From Capronia americana (lineage: Eukaryota; Ascomycota; Eurotiomycetes; Chaetothyriales; Herpotrichiellaceae): DNA of 64,000 nucleotides. The notes beneath the pieces were generated by a model that did not search any database, was not told the DNA's origin, and saw nothing but the letters and a program-made list of their open reading frames with translations. The DNA is taken from NCBI GenBank assembly GCA_016110215.1, contig JADWQD010000015.1, forward strand, positions 310,001 through 374,000. The letters run 5' to 3'. How positions within the stretch are numbered: the stretch's first letter is position 1; each line of letters starts with the position of its first letter. Positions 44,669 through 55,778 of this stretch are shown here, in pieces. The translations under genes were made by a program, and so were the position numbers.

Positions 44669-47600
44669 CTATACCTGCAACTTTTCAAGTCCCGTCCGCT
44701 GCCCGGTGAAAGCAAGAGCATTCAAGTGATTCCACCTCACATGCTCTGATGCTAGCCGCCGTGGGTCTGGCTTACCGATCATCTTGAACCAAACGTCGTA
44801 GTCCTCGAGGCCGTTGACACGGGCAGCTTCTGTCAGGATCTCCGCAACCTCGACATCATCGATGCCGTCGATGGTTTGGCTATTGTCGCATCCATAACGT
44901 GTGCCTTGCTGTTCACCTGCTGGTCTGTTCCCGGCCGTTGCGTTGCTTGTCGACTCACTACCAGAAGCCAAATCCTCAACCTTGTCAGGATTCTCCCCGT
45001 CATCTCTTTCAGAACCCTGATCGGTATCTCCGTCAGAGCCGTCCTCGCATTGATCTTCATCGTTAAATGAACCTTCATCGTCGGAGGATGGCTCTTCGTC
45101 GGAGGATGGCTCTTCATCGGAGGATGGATCTTCATCGGAGGATGGATCTTCATCGGAGGATGGATCTTCATCGTCGCCTTGCACGCCTTGCAAGATGCTT
45201 GTGTCGTCAGTCTCCACCCTAACGCCTATACGACTGAAGCCTGCAATCTCCTCCTCTGACAACTTTGCACGCTCTCGGCAGATTTGCTCCAATCTAGGCC
45301 TCCACACCTTGGACAGGAAATACCTAGGACTTTTGGTGGAAGCTAGCCAAGTATTGGTGAATTCTATCATCAACGCTTCATGGAATGATATAAACTCTCG
45401 CTCTTCATCCTGGATCTCTTGGATTTCATCGTCCGTAGGGGTTGAGAACGGACATGGCTTGTCCCACTGACTCTCATCATCGGCGCAACCATGCCGGCAA
45501 CACGTGTGCGTCAAATCCAGAGCTTCGAAGGTACACAGCCTGATCAATGCCATGAAAAGGGTGTTGAAGGCGGACGATAGCCGTGAGGCCAGAGACTTCC
45601 AGGGAATATGCCGCTCGCCATTCCTACGGAATTGACCAACTCCGCCAAGAATATTAACCCCGGGCACGCATCCTTGCTCGGAACAAGCACAAGCACAGCC
45701 ATCGGTAACGCTGGAGTTCAAGGTCGTAGCCAGAAAATCCGAATGCCGTATAGTCCTTCTGAGGTCATAGTACGGAAACGAAAATCTTAGACAAGAAAGG
45801 GAGTGAATTGCCTTCAGCCGCCGAGGTCTTTGATGCTCAGCTGGATTTGTGCAATCGCCCCTGCAAGGAGGAAAATCGCAGAGCAAGTTAGCGCCATGGT
45901 CGCAAAGCCATTCTGCTAGTCCAAAACCCCTTTCAAGCGGGACACAATTCATACTTGTCAATGGTGTATGGCGTTGATCATCGTGTCCGTCGATGTCTCG
46001 AAAGCCGGCATCAAACAGTTTCTGTGCCACATTCACCTTCAAATGCCACGGGGGACAATGCCAGATCGTCGTTTGCTTCTGAGGAATAGTACAGGCGGGG
46101 ACAACGTCGACCCCGGCCTTTGAAAGTGCAAGGACCACATCCAACGCCTGCTCATCCAAAAGTCTGTCGGAGTCTTCGCCGTTTCTATGCCACAAATGGT
46201 GGGGTAGATGTCTTTCTGCGAGCTTCTGCAAATGCTGTCTTCGATGAGCGAATGCCTCGACCACTAAGTCAGCCATAGACGCATCGCCAACCGCGAGAAG
46301 TTCTTGTAAGAGATGCGTGAGATCATTTCTAGCTCTCTCGGAGTCAGCAATGGTAGAGCCCGCCGCTAACAGCAACTTCGTAGCATTCCAATAATCCTGG
46401 CGCGTTCTATACTTGAGATAACGCATGGAATAGCTCAAGGGCAAGTTTCCCGCCTCGTCTTTCTGGTTAACTAGCGATGCCCCACCAAACCTGAAGAGCA
46501 GTACGATCCCAAGAGGCCATACAGCTGACAGATGAAGCGGCGTATGGCCCCAGTCATTTACCTCGAGTAGCAGATGTTGCCTGTTTTGGAGAAGGCGGGA
46601 GACCTCGACTGGGTCACGGCGCATGATGGCTAGGCTCAATGGTCCGTTCTCAAGAACTAAGAGCTCAGCTTCATTCGCGCTTTAGGGATTGCCTATTACC
46701 TACCATCATGCCATTCAGGAAAGGACATCAAATCAACCCACCAAGACGATTGTAAAGGGGAGGCATCGGCCTCCAATGCGCCAATCCCTGTCAGACGCTT
46801 GGCAAGCAGGCCAAATTCTCGTTGTCCTCCCGTTTCTAAGATACATGCTTCGCTGCGCCATAATAAGCGGGTTTGCATTGGTGACGAGGATAGTACACCT
46901 ACACGATAAACGATGCGGTTGGAGCTTTTGCACCTAAGGATGCAAGAGAACACAGGAAACGAATGAATACTTCCGTAGCTCGATATGCAGCATCTAGCAT
47001 TAGTCGTCGTATCAGCAAGACTTCATGTCCATGAACTGCTCGAAACCAATCGGGAACCGGGAGAAAGTGCATTTCATCAACCTGGGGATGCGGGGAGTGG
47101 GCGAAACGATTGCTGACCTCTCGGAGTTCTCAGGGAACACGAAAGAAGAAAGCCATGCTGTAATCAGGATCAGCGAGCGCCGGTGTGCCTGAAATCGCTC
47201 ATACCTCGAGCAAAGTGCAGCCCTCCTCATCAAACTCTCGAGGGTGTGCTTTTCCTTCAGCAACCAGCTTCAACAAATCGAGCCGGCCGTTTTCTAGAAG
47301 CGTCGCTATTTCTTCATCGTCGAAAGCGGCTCTGATCTGACTCTTGAGCCGTGAAACCAGCTGCATTGCCGGCGAAGTCTCAGAAGAGACCATAGGGATC
47401 CAGTCGATCTGGGCGCAGAGCGAACTTCCACCGGCACCGCTGGTGAAGCCTGCCACGACGCGAAGACTGCGAGAGATCAGCAAAGAGCAATAGGAAAACT
47501 TGAACTGCAGGCGTCGTTGCTGTATGCCTTCTACGTGGAAGGGACAGTGCTCTCCATGGTCTGTGTCCCGCGTATACTCGAAGGAGAGAACCTGTTTCCG

Positions 47601-48598
47601 GGGCCTGTGGCGGCGTTTGAGACAGCGACAAGTACAAGCAGATGAGAAAGTTCCTTGAGAAGGGAGATTCGGTTTCTTGGTGATATTCGGCCTTTGTGCT
47701 TCGACGCAGAACTGGTGGAATAGACTTGGCTTGGCAATGAGTTGTTGTTGGATCGCACAGGCCTGTAGATTCTTTTGTCTGTTAGGTGCAGCTCCACCAC
47801 AAGACTTGAGCTCATTCGTACCGCGCTCTGCAAAATGGCTCCTGATGTAGCAGGCGACACACGCATCATAGCGACTTGCCCGGACAGATGGTCAATGCGT
47901 TGCATGATCGTTTGAAGGTCTGGCTCGAGTGTGGATCTTAACATACGAAGATCACTCTCGACCGTAGAGAATTGGGTCCGTAGCGAAGAAATGTCCTGAC
48001 TGGCATTTTGGACGTTGGCGTTGATTCCACTCGAAATGGTGACGACGGCGTCCACTTTATTGTTCACCACATTCTGCATATTCAGCTGGGTCACCGTGGC
48101 TTCTCTGGTGGTAATCAGCTATTGTCGTGGCTAGCAGAAGGCGCAAACGTCGACATACAAATTGGCAATGGCCAGGACAGTTTCCAGGTTCTGCTGCAAG
48201 CTGTCAATGGTGCCTGACAGGTCGACTAGGGCATCCTTCTTGAAAGGGAATATCGCCTTCCTTGAGACGTGGTGCAGGCTGTCCCGCGTGAGGGAGGGGC
48301 CCTGCACACGTTGAAAGGCGGCCACCTTGCTTTGGAGAGCCACTATACCGGACTCGCATTCTGCAAGTGATTCTTCGATCTTGCGCGCGACATCAGGCGT
48401 TCGTGTTCTTAATGGTGGCAAAGCTTGATTCAGAAGGCGAAGACATTTGTTGAGATCTTCAGCCCTTCCGGAAAGACTGCTAAGGAATTGAGTTTGCCCT
48501 TTGAAAGCCGAGATATATGAGATGAGGCCATCGCATACTGTCAGACCCAAAGAAAGGACTCCTATCGCACCGCTTGCGACCGAGAAGGGGTCAGCCAT
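44669..48598 (-). CDS. PigL_N / Cys-rich / ankyrin protein, copy 1 (with acidic repeat)
   Basis: Exons 48598-48159, 48104-47822 and 47711-47205 join in frame. The last two, ending at 46704 and running 46656-44669, also join in frame. One or two small exons between 47205 and about 46940 could not be fixed, so minor decay there is possible. The N-terminus (MADPFSVASGAIGVLSLGLTVC) is the helical fungal PigL_N / Helo-like domain found at the N-end of STAND proteins. A coiled coil follows (about 150-240), then a Cys-rich block (CTCRC, later HCPF) ending at VAGFTSGAGG. Ankyrin-type repeats are seen in GHTPLHLSAVWPLGIVLLF and PLSYSMRYLK. No NACHT or NB-ARC P-loop is visible. The C-terminal part has an EDPSSD repeat and a long acidic tail. 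A close paralogue starts at 61568. Function is unknown. Confidence 0.75.
45074..45172. repeat. 18-bp in-frame tandem repeat encoding EDPSSD / EEPSSD
   Basis: About five units close to atcttcatcggaggatgg (minus-strand sense EDPSSD, with EEPSSD variants at one end). The unit length is a multiple of three, so copy changes keep the frame. It lies in the C-terminal acidic part of the ankyrin gene. Confidence 0.9.
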
Positions 48599-49470
48599 TC
48601 AGGAGACGTTCGAACTAGCAGTTGTATCAATTCGTAAGACTGATAATCATCTCAGGTATTGCCCAGTTGAAAAGCTAACTCAACGCAAAAGGGGATACAA
48701 CCGAGCTGGGAATGTTGCTGATGTTGGTAGCACGAAGTCTGCCTAGAGGTTAGAACTCAGCCTCATGCCAACAGCCTCCAGGCAACGAGCGGCGGCTTAT
48801 TGGTGAATGGACTGCAGTTCTCATTGGTGGGGCGTCCGACGGAAATCATGTGCACTTGGTCCCTCAATGCAAGTCTCGACAAGCAAGTACGAGTAGACGT
48901 TTCTCAAGAATCCAGCAGTATGGTCTGGACCAGGGTTGCTACTCTGCTTCGACGGGTCGAGTGAGCAAGACTGCAGGCCAACAATTACTTTCACACAGCA
49001 CTGCATATGCTCTGTTCCCGCTCGGGGTGAGCAAAATATAGTCTGGTACACGCAAGCTGCAGTACTCGTACAAATACACAATTGGAATGTTCAGAGTGTC
49101 AAGGAAGATGGAGAAGGCAACCATGTTCTGTACCTCGTAGACGTTGAAGCGACGATGAGAAGGAAGTGATTACCACCTGATTACTTGGCGCTTCCCCGCT
49201 GACGTAACAAGGTTCGCCTAGTGGTGCTAGCGCGGACGTGGCGGGCTCGGTGTTTATTGGAATCCGGAGCCGGCGATGATTCTATTCATAAAACAGTCCC
49301 GGCGCATCCGTGTGCGTTGCGTGGTCAGGTCCCTTGCTCTCATACCACTTGTCCACCACTGCTTTACTAACCGCTGCTTTGTTTGGCTATACTTCTCGTT
49401 GCTGTTTATCGAACTGCTGTCTTCACTTGTGCTCTCTGTCTCAACAGTATCAGATTCCATCACCTCCATC
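48599..49470. other. divergent intergenic region
   Basis: 870 bp between start codons of the ankyrin gene and the next plus-strand gene. Short frames only. No clear regulatory motif. Confidence 0.4.
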
Positions 49471-50746
49471 ATGCACATCGCCCCTGCGCTGGTCGCGGGC
49501 TGTCTCGTCCTCGAGGCGTCAGCCTTCCTAGTCCCCCTCGAGGTTTCAGAAGCCGCACAGCAGGCCAAGTCCGAGTTGGCCTCTCTGCTCGCTAATACGG
49601 GTCGCACTTTCGACCTCGACTGCCCTGGATGTCCCTACTTTGGCGTTGAAGACACAGACCATCCAGACGAGGATGTCGAGAACAAAATAGTAAGCACGTG
49701 CTCACCCCAAGAAGCACGATGACCATGCTGACGACCGCCTTCCACAGCACCTTGAATTCGACATTGATTCTGAACAAGGCCTAACCATCAATGGCCTCCC
49801 TATCTTCTCCTCCGACCCTTCCAACGCTGCAATCCCCTACATTGTCACCGCCCCCCAGATTCGCGTGGAAGATGGTCAACAAACAAGTCCAGTACAACTG
49901 GACTTCGCCTGGGAAAGACTACCACCTATATCATCGGTTGACGAGCCCGATGTATCCATTATCCCGATCAAATTCACAATCCTTGGTCTTCAAGGCTACC
50001 CGGTGAAGGTCGACACCATCGCCATTGAGCTCCTACGCACCCCGGAGCAAACCTCCATCGCCCGCATCCTCAGTATTCCTTTTGAAGACACCCCAGGCGC
50101 CCAAACGTGCGACACAAATTCGAAATGGTCGCTCTGCCGCCTTCGGGCCATCATCGTCGCCCGGCTGCAAGCAATAATGGAAGCCGCGAAAGCACGGGCG
50201 TCTAGCGCAACAAAGGGCTGGGCTAGCGAGGACGGCAGCGAGGACAAGCCCAAGGACAAGGGTTGTGGACGTGGACGCGGCAAGGGGCCAGGCATGTTTG
50301 GTGGCCGCCCTCCCCACGGTTTTGGTGGTCCTCACGGTGGCCCCCCTAACGGGTTCCATGGCCCTCCTCATCGTGGTCCTCATGGCCCTCACGGCGGTCA
50401 TGGCCCTCACCATCACGGCCAGCATTATGGCAATCACCACTTCCACCGCTTCGGCCACATGCTGCACCAAACCCTCCGGTTCTTCGTCATCCCTGCCATC
50501 CTCGGCGTCATCGGAGGTCTCATGGCTAGTGCGATTGGGATGCTCGTCGGTCAGTGCATTTCCTACCTGTGGATTCGATTCCATAGGGGCGGTGTGCGCG
50601 GAAATGCTACGGGCCGGGAGATTCGTGTCGTGGAGATTGTGCTTGATGAGGAAGAGAAGGACGCGTTGATCATCGACGAGGAGGCGATCGAATCCCCGCC
50701 AGAGTATAAAGATATCGAGGCGCACGTGACCGAGGAGAAACAGTGA
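49471..50746 (+). CDS. signal-peptide single-TM protein with Gly-Pro-His-rich tract
   Basis: Two exons, 49471-49689 and 49748-50746, join in phase 0 to 405 residues. A signal peptide (MHIAPALVAGCLVLEASA) is followed by an extracellular region with a paired-Cys spot (DCPGCPYFG), a beta-rich domain (about 75-200) with CDTNSKWSLCRLRAII, then a charged linker and a striking tract of Gly, Pro and His (about 255-305, GPHGG/GPPHRGPHGPH style). One TM helix (FFVIPAILGVIGGLMASAIGMLVGQ, about 315-340) precedes an acidic cytosolic tail ending in EYKDIEAHVTEEKQ. The His-rich tract could bind metal ions or act as a flexible cell-surface spacer. I do not recognise a named family; such genes recur in filamentous fungi as uncharacterised proteins. 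Confidence 0.78.
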
Positions 50747-51558
50747 ATCAACAACTCCAACTCCCCCCTAGTACGAATATACAATAAACAAGGAAGTGGG
50801 AAACATTGGAACCTCCAAAAAGAGAGGGAAAGTGAGCGGAAGAGATCAACCAACGTTTATGAGATACCCAAAGAGCATTGCAGGTGTTTTAGCAGGATGA
50901 AGGCTCCGGAGATGTGACTGGGCCGAAATCAAAGTTTCGTCTCTCGGTCCTAACAACGCAGGAGTGGCGCGGCGTGGACAACCTCGAAGTCGTCCATGGT
51001 TGCGAGCAGGGAATCTATATACTGTACCTCCTGCTTAAGGCGTCTTTAAGTATTGGATGCGGCGTAGGATACCTCATGTACCCAGTTAAAACGTGGAACG
51101 TATAAGTCGGTGGGATGGGATGGGATGGATCGGATCTATCATCTATGTATTAATACTATACGGAGTACAGTATCCCTCGTTTGAGCAGATTCCAATTCAG
51201 AACTACTATGAGTTCGTACTGTGTATTGAGTATTGTTCGAATCTGGCTGTGGCTATGTACTGTATCTGTGAAACTATTCCCATCTCTACCGAAGATCTTG
51301 ACCACTTCTGCTTCTCAAGTACAGTACTACATACAGTAGTATGTATGTTCTTCTCTCTCTTGGTCCATTCCCAATTAGCCTCGTCGTCAAGCTCACTTCC
51401 GCTGTCGACTCTGCGAATTGCTCAACTTCCACCTCGGTCAGTATGCTAGTCGCCATCACTCACGGTCCAGGGTGTGCTTGATCGTGCTCAATCAATACTC
51501 CTCACTAAGACAACCATGGCGGTTTCAGAACAGTGCCAGTGCCAGTGCCCTGCCAGTT
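50747..51558. other. convergent intergenic region
   Basis: 810 bp between convergent stop codons, relatively AT-rich on its right half. It contains an imperfect palindromic run around acagtactacatacagtagtatgta (51322-51346; about 25 bp). No gene. Confidence 0.45.
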
Positions 51559-54500
51559 CTAATATTGCCTCATACCCCACGCGGGGCCCATCAATAATTC
51601 CATCATCTTGAAGTTCATGACGTCTAGGAAGCGTTGCACCTCCGGGATGAAGCCCCAGTACGTGCGGCCTAGGTAGGCGCGGTGATGACGCGCGTTCATC
51701 TGCATTTGTGATTGAGCCCTCTGCTTGAGCTTTGCGGCGCGGGCGTCGATTTGCGAGGGAGTTAATGTTGTGCTTCTGGCAGTGCGTCTGCCTGTGCTTG
51801 ACGTTGAGTCTGGCTTGGAATTGAGGACTGGGCAGGAGCAGTCGCATCGCGAGGGAGACGAGCCAGCTATGCCTGTGGCGGGGACGGGTCGCGCGACTGG
51901 CACGGGTTTCGGATCGCCGTGAGTGGGATTCATCAGCATGAAACTCGGTAGGTGTGCGCCTGTGAAGGATCGGGTTGGCGGAGGGAGAGGCAGATCTCGA
52001 GGAAGGTGTGAATCGGGGGACAACGCTTGGAAGTTCCTCTCTGTGACAGTGTGCGGCTCGAAGAGCATTTCGGTTTTGACTTCCACTTCAGTGATTGTAG
52101 ATGTGGTAGTCGACGTTGAGGTCTCGATCTGCGTTTCGACGAACGTTGACATTGATGTTGCTGTTGAGGTCAGCGATTTTGTCGACACCTCTGTCTCGGT
52201 ATGTGTCTTGAAGTCGATTTTGGTGCGGGTTTCTGTCTCCGTCTCCGTCTGAGTTTCCGTAGCTGTCTCTGTTGCAACCACAGTCGATATCTCTGTTAAT
52301 GTCGAGGCCACCCACCTCGGAATAGTCACCTTCTCGGTATGGACCTCATTCCCGAGATGGCATGGTTCGCAGACAGGGATATCGGAGCTCATCTGACAGG
52401 GTGGACATATCGAAGCAGGTGCTGACACCACAGCCGGCGTCCAGGGTGTAGCGGGTGCTCCGGAAGCCGAAAGGTTGGTGTAGAGAGCGAGCATCGTTGC
52501 TAGAAATAACGCTATGTTGATTCCAACCAACACTCGCGCAATGATAAGGGACCGAGGTTGCGGTTCAGTTTCCACTACCATCTGTTCAACATCTGTCGAT
52601 ACTTCGGTATAACTTGGCGAAGAGCCTGCGTCGGCGTCTGATATTCTGATACCGGTGAACACAACTCCCGGCCTGGCATATTCACCTGACTCGTCACTCT
52701 CCGCAAACGTAGCTGGCGGACGTCCAGTGGCAGTAACGTCCGGAGGATCCTGTCGTTGAGCTACAACACCATCCATGTCGATTTCATCATGTAGAGCCCC
52801 GGTGACTGACACAGGCGGAGACAGGACAGTACCAGTCTGGATACTGCTCGACGGTCGAGTTCGTGCATTGCCATCCCTGCGCCTATAGAGAGAAAGTGGT
52901 TTGAATGCATCGCCGATTGGTCTGACCACCTCCCCCACTTCTTCAGTTTCATCGTCGCTTGCGAGAAGGGAGATCCTGGATGGGCTTCTTGGTGTGGTTG
53001 AACTAGGTGTGAATCTCGGCGAGGGGGGCGCCTTCATGTTCGGACTTATCACTGGACCTGTGGGAGATTGACCGCGGTGCGAGCCAAACAGCTCGCGATC
53101 CTTTCCTATCGGTGAACCCAGCGCGGTCACCGAGGAAAACTCGCCGCGACGCCTGCGCAACCCGGAACTGGTCACAAGTGGACTGACAGGGCTGCTACTG
53201 CCAGTAGCTTTTATCAGCTCGGCGGTATCTGCCTCCCTGGAAAGACGCCTCGGCGGAGGGGTTGAAGCAACATATCTGGTGACATTTGAGGAAGCTTGCA
53301 TAGAATCGGTCGAAGATCCGAGCGGGGAGCCATCGAGCTTCGTCGTGATTGGAGTGGGTCGCTTGGTGTGTCGTCGCTTGGGATGGTCGCCAACAGCATT
53401 GCCGAAAGGTGATCTGAATGTCTGCCACTCAAATGGACTTGCCAACGAGGCAACCTCATGGGAGACTTCTGCTTGACTCTGTTCAGAAGGTGCAGCTTGG
53501 CTCTCTTCAGGAGGTGCTGTACGCTCAGGCTCAAAGACTTCTCGGGTTTTGGCGTTCTCCCAGGTGATGGGCACGGGAAACCTTGTTTTCAGATATTCAA
53601 GTAGTTCCTCGTGTTCTTCTGTTGTGATGGGAGCTGAGAGAGCACGATTGGAGAGACCTCCGCTCACGTCTGTGCCGGCGAAATCCAGGAGACCCGGTGA
53701 TGACGGGACATTGCTTGCCCGGAAGAACACATCTGAACGAGATTCTGCCGGGATTGAAGAGTGTCGCAGTCGTGACGAGTTTTGAGGTGCAAATGTTCTC
53801 TGCGAAAGCTCGAACTGACGATGAATAGGAGGACGAGTTTTCGTTTGTTCCCGATAATTGAGTCTTCGGGAAAAGCCCAGTCTGCCCTCCCGTCGCTGAT
53901 GATGCGTGAAAACATCCGGCTTGTTCAAGGGAGATGGGGCCATGTTTAATGGGCGTGGAGAAGGAAGCATGGCGGGCGACCCCAACGCATAGCTCGCCAC
54001 ACTGGTCGGTCTCGAGGGGGGCCCTCTCTCATTGGCAATGCTGTGTCGCACCGAAGACGCTCTTGACTGGCTGGTCAGGCTCTGTGGACGTGAAGACATG
54101 AAATCACCGAGCACCTCGTGCTGGGGCTGCATTGACCCGACAGAACCTCGGCGTCGCGCGGCGTCTCGTCGATCCAGGCGCTCAAGAACTTTGTTGTCAT
54201 ATTCTCGAAATTGGTCGATATCGCGCTTGACCTGCTGCTCATGCAGCTTCTCCATCCAGTGAAGAACGGTTTGCAGTTCTGCGTTCACGTTGTCGCGTTC
54301 TTGCTCGCTTCTCTCGAGGGCGCTTTGAAGTGGATCACTCGACGCTCTGAGCTCTTCCACTTCCTGACGCAATCGGATGAGCTCTGCCTCTTTGCCCTCG
54401 AGTTCATTGTAATAATCACCGAGTTGCCATTCGGCCTTGTCCAACTTTTCCTGTATGCCTTCCAGACGTCGAAGGCCCGCAATTTTGTCCTCCAACTCGG

Positions 54501-55224
54501 AGACTAGAGATTCTGAAATCTCCAGTTCTTTATCCGCGTCTTCTTTCGACATGCGAAGTTCCATCATTTGCTGCTGTCGATGCTCGGCAGACATCTCGGC
54601 TGCTTTCTGTCCCTCTCGCAGTTCTCTGATCTCATCCGCTTGCTCGTCCCATTGTCTTTCAAGCACCTCGATGTCATGCTTCAGCTGAGCCTTATCAAGA
54701 CGGAGCTTTTCATTCTCGAGGAGTAGATTGTCGTCGGCACTCGTTCGCTTGTTCTTGCTTTCGTCCTGCTCTTCAATGGGTATACAGATTTCTTGACTGC
54801 TAGGTACACCATCTTGGGCATTGCTTCCTCTGCTTCCTCTGCCCAGACTGCCTGAACTCCGGCGGCCGCAGCTTCTTGCTTCGATCTCCTCTTCGTGATA
54901 CTCAGGCCCGAGGGTACTCCGAGGTGATGACGATCTCGCAAGCCGTTCTGCCAGGCTGCTCAAGTCTGTGATGTCATTCTCCTGTCCTACACTCCAAGCA
55001 GACGAAGCTCGCCGGGAAAGTGATCCAAAGGCTGATGACTGTCGGCTAGTTGCCTCTGAAGACCGTCGACTTGCTGCTGCGGACAGAGGTCTCAAACCTC
55101 TGCCTTGAGGCGATGTAATGCCACCTGTTCCGAAGGTTGCGTAGGCTTCTATGCTGTCTTCGGGAGTTCGTGGTTCCCTGTCCTCATCTCGGTCGGGTTC
55201 CAGGGGCATATTTTGCGAGTTCAT
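51559..55224 (-). CDS. large coiled-coil protein with one membrane segment and Thr/Glu-rich tail
   Basis: Single exon, 1221 residues from the first true ATG (in-frame upstream codons lack ATG). Residues 1-150 are Ser/Arg-rich. A coiled coil with regular heptads spans about 160-355 (LLLENEKLRLDKAQL through RREVEELR-like segments). A 500-residue Ser/Pro/Arg-rich region follows. One hydrophobic helix lies at about 892-915 (IIARVLVGINIALFLATMLALY). After it come a small Cys cluster (CPPCQ, CEPC), then an alternating Thr/Glu array (TETATETQTETETETRT...) at about 978-1050, and a conserved-looking end (YWGFIPEVQRFLDVMNFK). The arrangement suggests a cytosolic coiled-coil part anchored to a membrane. 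I recognise no named family; a scaffold or organelle-tethering role would be inference. Confidence 0.8.
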   Translation of the reverse strand: MNSQNMPLEPDRDEDREPRTPEDSIEAYATFGTGGITSPQGRGLRPLSAAASRRSSEATSRQSSAFGSLSRRASSAWSVGQENDITDLSSLAERLARSSSPRSTLGPEYHEEEIEARSCGRRSSGSLGRGSRGSNAQDGVPSSQEICIPIEEQDESKNKRTSADDNLLLENEKLRLDKAQLKHDIEVLERQWDEQADEIRELREGQKAAEMSAEHRQQQMMELRMSKEDADKELEISESLVSELEDKIAGLRRLEGIQEKLDKAEWQLGDYYNELEGKEAELIRLRQEVEELRASSDPLQSALERSEQERDNVNAELQTVLHWMEKLHEQQVKRDIDQFREYDNKVLERLDRRDAARRRGSVGSMQPQHEVLGDFMSSRPQSLTSQSRASSVRHSIANERGPPSRPTSVASYALGSPAMLPSPRPLNMAPSPLNKPDVFTHHQRREGRLGFSRRLNYREQTKTRPPIHRQFELSQRTFAPQNSSRLRHSSIPAESRSDVFFRASNVPSSPGLLDFAGTDVSGGLSNRALSAPITTEEHEELLEYLKTRFPVPITWENAKTREVFEPERTAPPEESQAAPSEQSQAEVSHEVASLASPFEWQTFRSPFGNAVGDHPKRRHTKRPTPITTKLDGSPLGSSTDSMQASSNVTRYVASTPPPRRLSREADTAELIKATGSSSPVSPLVTSSGLRRRRGEFSSVTALGSPIGKDRELFGSHRGQSPTGPVISPNMKAPPSPRFTPSSTTPRSPSRISLLASDDETEEVGEVVRPIGDAFKPLSLYRRRDGNARTRPSSSIQTGTVLSPPVSVTGALHDEIDMDGVVAQRQDPPDVTATGRPPATFAESDESGEYARPGVVFTGIRISDADAGSSPSYTEVSTDVEQMVVETEPQPRSLIIARVLVGINIALFLATMLALYTNLSASGAPATPWTPAVVSAPASICPPCQMSSDIPVCEPCHLGNEVHTEKVTIPRWVASTLTEISTVVATETATETQTETETETRTKIDFKTHTETEVSTKSLTSTATSMSTFVETQIETSTSTTTSTITEVEVKTEMLFEPHTVTERNFQALSPDSHLPRDLPLPPPTRSFTGAHLPSFMLMNPTHGDPKPVPVARPVPATGIAGSSPSRCDCSCPVLNSKPDSTSSTGRRTARSTTLTPSQIDARAAKLKQRAQSQMQMNARHHRAYLGRTYWGFIPEVQRFLDVMNFKMMELLMGPAWGMRQY

Positions 55225-55778
55225 TGTGGCACCAGAGAGGACCAATGTTCAGATACTTGGAAGCCACTTCTCAGAGTTCCTACACCCCGAGGGCGGTGCT
55301 GTATGGATTTGTCGTTGGCCGATTGATCATCCCTTGAGACTTGAGTACTACAGATTCTCGGTGTTCAAAGGAACAGTCGAGTGATTCTTTGTCGTCGCGA
55401 TGGACGCTTCGAGTCGTCAAGAATGAGATTGCGTGCAGATCCATGATGCCGATTCAAGAACAATGGGAGACGGAGAATAGGTGGAGTATCACTATTGACA
55501 GACAATAGAATCCTCCGCATTCAGAGTTAATCGAAGGTTGAAAACCTTGAGGGTGCGGCAGCCGGCTTGACAAAGGGAATCCGTGGCACAGACCATGTCA
55601 CATTCCAGCGGATGGCTCAGATCTCAGCTGAATTTCTCATTGTTGTGCTGGCTTAGCATGTCGAAGGTTGATTCCATCCAATTTGGACTCCAAAGGCGAA
55701 TGTTGACGAGCCAGCCCTCAGCCGTCAACACCTATGTCGCCGCAGGGGTGGGTGTCTCGCATTACGATATTGTTGATT
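55225..55778. other. spacer between two minus-strand genes
   Basis: 550 bp. It should hold the promoter of the coiled-coil gene and the 3' flank of the PPN2-like gene. Nothing else is seen. Confidence 0.4.

Noticed and set aside
44669..48598. NLR/STAND receptor
   Set aside because: PigL_N and ankyrins are present but no P-loop (GxxxxGKS/T) or NACHT/NB-ARC motif is seen in either copy.
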